Source: an uncultured Eubacteriales bacterium | GTDB lineage: Bacteria > Bacillota > Clostridia > Oscillospirales > Acutalibacteraceae | NCBI GenBank assembly: GCA_934647945.1 | Contig: CAKUFK010000011.1 | Coordinates: 30,254 to 94,253, forward strand | Direction of reading: 5' to 3' | Length of the DNA stretch: 64,000 nucleotides | Part shown: piece after piece, positions 61,546 to 64,000 of the stretch | Numbering within the stretch: the stretch's first letter is position 1 | Layout: each line of letters begins with the position of its first letter | Program-made: the position numbers and the translations under genes | Notes under the pieces: model-generated | Database searches by the model: none | Told to the model about the DNA's origin: nothing | What the model saw: only the letters and a program-made list of their open reading frames with translations

Positions 61546-61746
61546 TTAATGAAACCTCATTTTCCTAACGCGTTTAATAACAGTTTTTATCATATCCGCA
61601 CTTGACTCGGAATCAATTGTTAATTGGTTAAGTTCAGGCAAGGATTTCCACAATATATATTCTTCATCGGTAAATCCATATGGATTATATTGTTTTTTCT
61701 GCTGATAATTCAATTTCTCACCAAAATCGGAATTTGTCCAATCCAT
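61546..61746 (-). pseudogene. Remnant of an unknown gene at the right edge of the AT-rich segment
   Basis: 66 codons, AT-rich (YNPYGFTDEEYILWKSLPEL is the most protein-like part). The first ATG has no ribosome binding site, and a TAA and host-like GC-rich DNA lie directly upstream, so the 5' part of the gene seems to be missing. I do not recognise the family. Confidence 0.4.
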
Positions 61747-61805
61747 TTACGCCCAGCTGGACGGGTGAGCCGGCCTTTTTACCGCTGCGCCTCACGCAGG
61801 CCGGG

Positions 61806-63647
61806 TCAGACGCCGGCATCTTCCGGAAAATAGACCCCATACCAGACGAGGAACATGTACACCGTCCAGATCTTGCGGCTGTTGTCCCGCTTGCCCGCAA
61901 AATGTTCGTCGAGGAGGCGGAGCAGCTCCGGCGTCTCAAAAAACCGTTCGGCGGCCGGGCCGGTGAACGCCGTCTTGACGCGGTCGTAATACGGCTTCTG
62001 CCGCAGCCAGATCCGCACCGGCACGGGGAAGCCGAGTTTGGGCCGGGCGGTGGACGCCTTGGGCAGATGCCGCTCGGCCGCGAGACGCAGGGCGTATTTG
62101 GTCGTGCCCCCAGCGATGCGGTGCTTCACCGGTATCCGGCTGGCCACCGCAAACACCTCCCGGTCTAAGAAAGGCACCCGGAGCTCGAGCGAATGGGCCA
62201 TGCTCATCCGGTCCGCCTTGAGCAGGATATCCCCCACCATCCAGCGGTTGATGTCGAGGTATTGCATCCGGGTGACGTCGTCCAAGCCTTCACAGCGGGC
62301 ATACCACGCCGCGGTCCGGCCGGCGGGGTCGGTGGCGGGAATATCCTTGAGCAGAGCCGCCTTCTCTTTTTTCGTGAACATATAGGCGTTGCCGATAAAA
62401 CGTTCCTCCAGGGTTTTGGAAGCCCGGATCAGGAAGGATTTGCCCTTGAAATCGAACGGGATGGCCCCGGCGACGGCGGCAGCGGCCCGGCGCAGGAAAC
62501 GGGGCAGCTTTTGATATCCCGCCAGGGAGGAGGGCTCGTGATAGATGCGGTAGCCGCCGAACAGCTCGTCCGCCCCTTCGCCCGACAGCACCACCTTGAC
62601 ATGCTCGGCGGCCAGCTTGGAGACGAAATAGAGTGCGACACACGACGGGTCGGCCAGGGGCTGGTCCAATGCGTATTGCACCTTGGGCAGCGCGTCCCAG
62701 TATTCCTCCTCCGAAATGCGGTGGACATAGTGCTCGATGCCGAGTTCTCCGGCCAGTTCAGCGGCATAGGCGCTTTCATCATAATGCGCGCCGCCCTCAA
62801 AGCCCACCGTAAAGGCTTTCTGGCCTCCGAAATAGGAGGCGACAAAGCTGGAGTCTACCCCACCCGACAGGAAACAGCCCACTTCCACGTCGCTGATGCG
62901 GTGGGCCTCCACCGAATCGGTGAACGCCCGGTCGATCTCGTCCACCGCTTCTTCCAGGGGCATGGTTTCGTCGGGCCGAAAGACGGATTCGAAATAGCGG
63001 CGCTCTTTGACCTTCCCCTCTTTGAACCATAGGTAATGCCCCGGCTGCAGGCAGTAGACGCCCTTGAAAAAGGTGTCTCGCGGCAGGGAATACTGAAAAG
63101 AGAGATAGTTGTCCAGGGCCTCCGGGTTGAATTCCTTGACGAAATCCGGATGGGCGAGCAGGGATTTGATTTCAGAGCCGAACAGGAGGTCGCCGTCCGG
63201 CAGGAGGGTGTAATGCATCGGTTTGATGCCGAAATTGTCCCGCGCGAGGAACAGGGCGGTTTCCCGTTTGTCCCAGATGGCGAAGGCAAACATGCCGCGC
63301 AGCCGGGGCAGCAGGTCCTCCTTCCACTCCTCGAATCCGTGGAGCAGCACCTCGCTGTCCGTCTCGGTGGTAAAGACGTGCCCGGCGGCGAGCAGCTCCT
63401 CCCGCAGGGAGCGGTAGTTGTATATCTCGCCGTTGAACATCAGCACCTTGGAACGGTCTTCGTTATAGATCGGCTGGCTGCCCCCGCCGAGGTCGATGAT
63501 GCTCAGGCGGCGGAAGGCCATGGCGATGGACCCATCCAGATAGTATCCTTCGGAATCCGGCCCGCGGTGGGTGATCCGATCGGCCATCTCCCGGATGACC
63601 TCTTCCCGCCCGGCGACCTGGCCTGTAAACCCGCAAAATCCGCACAT
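61806..63647 (-). CDS. asnB: Asparagine synthase (glutamine-hydrolysing)
   Basis: 613 residues, full length. The N-terminal glutaminase half starts with the nucleophile Cys 2 (MCGFCGFTG) and has ITHRGPDSEGYYLDG and LMFNGEIYNYR. The synthetase half has the PP-loop SGGVDSSFVASYFGG, VVLSGEGADELFGGY and LELRVPFLDREV. It converts aspartate and glutamine to asparagine with ATP. In Firmicutes, AsnB-type enzymes may also amidate other carboxylates. The gene borders the decayed accessory segment on its 3' side. Confidence 0.96.
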   Translation of the reverse strand: MCGFCGFTGQVAGREEVIREMADRITHRGPDSEGYYLDGSIAMAFRRLSIIDLGGGSQPIYNEDRSKVLMFNGEIYNYRSLREELLAAGHVFTTETDSEVLLHGFEEWKEDLLPRLRGMFAFAIWDKRETALFLARDNFGIKPMHYTLLPDGDLLFGSEIKSLLAHPDFVKEFNPEALDNYLSFQYSLPRDTFFKGVYCLQPGHYLWFKEGKVKERRYFESVFRPDETMPLEEAVDEIDRAFTDSVEAHRISDVEVGCFLSGGVDSSFVASYFGGQKAFTVGFEGGAHYDESAYAAELAGELGIEHYVHRISEEEYWDALPKVQYALDQPLADPSCVALYFVSKLAAEHVKVVLSGEGADELFGGYRIYHEPSSLAGYQKLPRFLRRAAAAVAGAIPFDFKGKSFLIRASKTLEERFIGNAYMFTKKEKAALLKDIPATDPAGRTAAWYARCEGLDDVTRMQYLDINRWMVGDILLKADRMSMAHSLELRVPFLDREVFAVASRIPVKHRIAGGTTKYALRLAAERHLPKASTARPKLGFPVPVRIWLRQKPYYDRVKTAFTGPAAERFFETPELLRLLDEHFAGKRDNSRKIWTVYMFLVWYGVYFPEDAGV

Positions 63648-63685
63648 ATCGGCAATCCTCTTTTCTTGTGTCCTGATCCCGGTCT

Positions 63686-63698
63686 GGTATAGTATACC
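63686..63698. promoter_or_regulatory. Palindrome overlapping the asnB -10 region
   Basis: GGTATA, G, TATACC: perfect arms around one base, 39 bases upstream of the asnB start. On the minus strand it contains TATACT, a good -10, but the -35 is poor. A regulator site is possible. Confidence 0.4.
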
Positions 63699-63800
63699 AA
63701 AAAGCAGCCGGTTTTAAAATACCTGGTATAAAAAAACAGGGCCGGACGTGTTGCGGGGCTATATCGGGGATTTTTCGGCGGAAAAATTGCCGGAGGTCTC

Positions 63801-63829
63801 TTGACAAGTCCCAAGAGGCGTGGTATAGT
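63801..63829 (+). promoter_or_regulatory. Promoter of tRNA-Tyr
   Basis: TTGACA, 17 bases, TATAGT, 16 bases before the mature tRNA. Confidence 0.8.
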
Positions 63830-63845
63830 AACTCTTGCTTTATGT

Positions 63846-63930
63846 GGGGGAATTCCCGAGTGGCCAAAGGGGGCAGACTGTAAATCTGTTGTCACCGACT
63901 TCGGTGGTTCGAATCCACCTTCCCCCACCA
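63846..63930 (+). tRNA. tRNA-Tyr (anticodon GTA)
   Basis: 85 bases with encoded CCA and the long variable arm of class II tRNAs (TGTCACCGACTTCGGT region). Acceptor GGGGGAA pairs with TTCCCCC; the anticodon arm GCAGA-CTGTAAA-TCTGT gives GTA. Confidence 0.95.
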
Positions 63931-63934
63931 GATT

Positions 63935-63966
63935 ATGTGCCTGATTTTACTGTCAGGCACATTTTT
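63935..63966 (+). terminator. Terminator after tRNA-Tyr
   Basis: A 10-bp stem ATGTGCCTGA with its complement, an eight-base loop and a T run. Confidence 0.88.
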
Positions 63967-64000
63967 CTTAGTATTCATGCGGGTTTGCGGGCTTTTTTCC

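Noticed and set aside
1..64000. CRISPR arrays, rRNA genes, intact prophage
   Set aside because: No regularly spaced repeats, no rRNA sequence and no structural phage genes were seen; only remnants of mobile elements are present.

Overview
The window comes from a GC-rich, low-GC-phylum-type bacterium. I infer a member of the Clostridia, most likely near the Oscillospirales. The reasons are strong GGAGG ribosome binding sites, many MKK-type lipoproteins, MalFG-type sugar ABC operons without their own ATPase, a LacI regulator, a CwlD-like amidase, zinc-ribbon/DUF4870-like membrane proteins and an IS256 remnant. The lineage is an inference from gene content; no rRNA gene is present.

Layout. 1-3226 (+): two zinc-ribbon or DUF4870-like small membrane proteins and three unrelated-looking lipoproteins. 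3403-6435 (-): an ABC-2 exporter (permease, ATPase, membrane-anchored partner). 6663-8110: a small membrane protein, an RHH protein, a frameshifted Cys-rich small protein and an XRE regulator. 8220-24288 (-): a ten-gene operon with two solute-binding proteins, two MalF/MalG permease pairs, an NHL-TPR-Yip1 protein, a DUF5696 protein and two surface carbohydrate-binding proteins. 24737-25753 (-): its LacI regulator. 26163-34476 (+): GH172 (DUF2961), two DUF4185/discoidin lipoproteins, an AraB-type ribulokinase and an L-fucose/D-arabinose isomerase. 34593-55883: ordinary chromosomal genes (Gfo/Idh/MocA, ApbE, O-antigen-ligase-like, GrpB, RadA, Ogt, transglutaminase lipoprotein, PHP phosphatase, Lrp plus aminotransferase, IspE, CorC/HlyC, AEC transporter). 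56103-61746: tRNA-Pro followed by a decaying, partly AT-rich accessory region made of broken mobile-element genes. 61806-63930: asnB (-) and tRNA-Tyr.

The main discovery candidate is 8220-34476. GH172 and DUF4185 (GH183) are the two families in which exo- and endo-acting D-arabinan hydrolases have been described in Bacteroidota and mycobacteria. Here they sit with FucI, whose family isomerises D-arabinose to D-ribulose, and with AraB, whose family can phosphorylate D-ribulose. Together they make a complete inferred route: extracellular cleavage by the lipoproteins, oligosaccharide capture and ABC uptake, intracellular exo-cleavage by GH172, then D-arabinose to D-ribulose to D-ribulose 5-phosphate. 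An 18-bp near-identical operator (ATAACATYGATGTCACAA) lies in front of both divergent operons, with a third weaker copy, so LacI probably controls both arms. I read this as a Gram-positive D-arabinan (or other D-arabinofuranose glycan) utilisation locus; the substrate is an inference.
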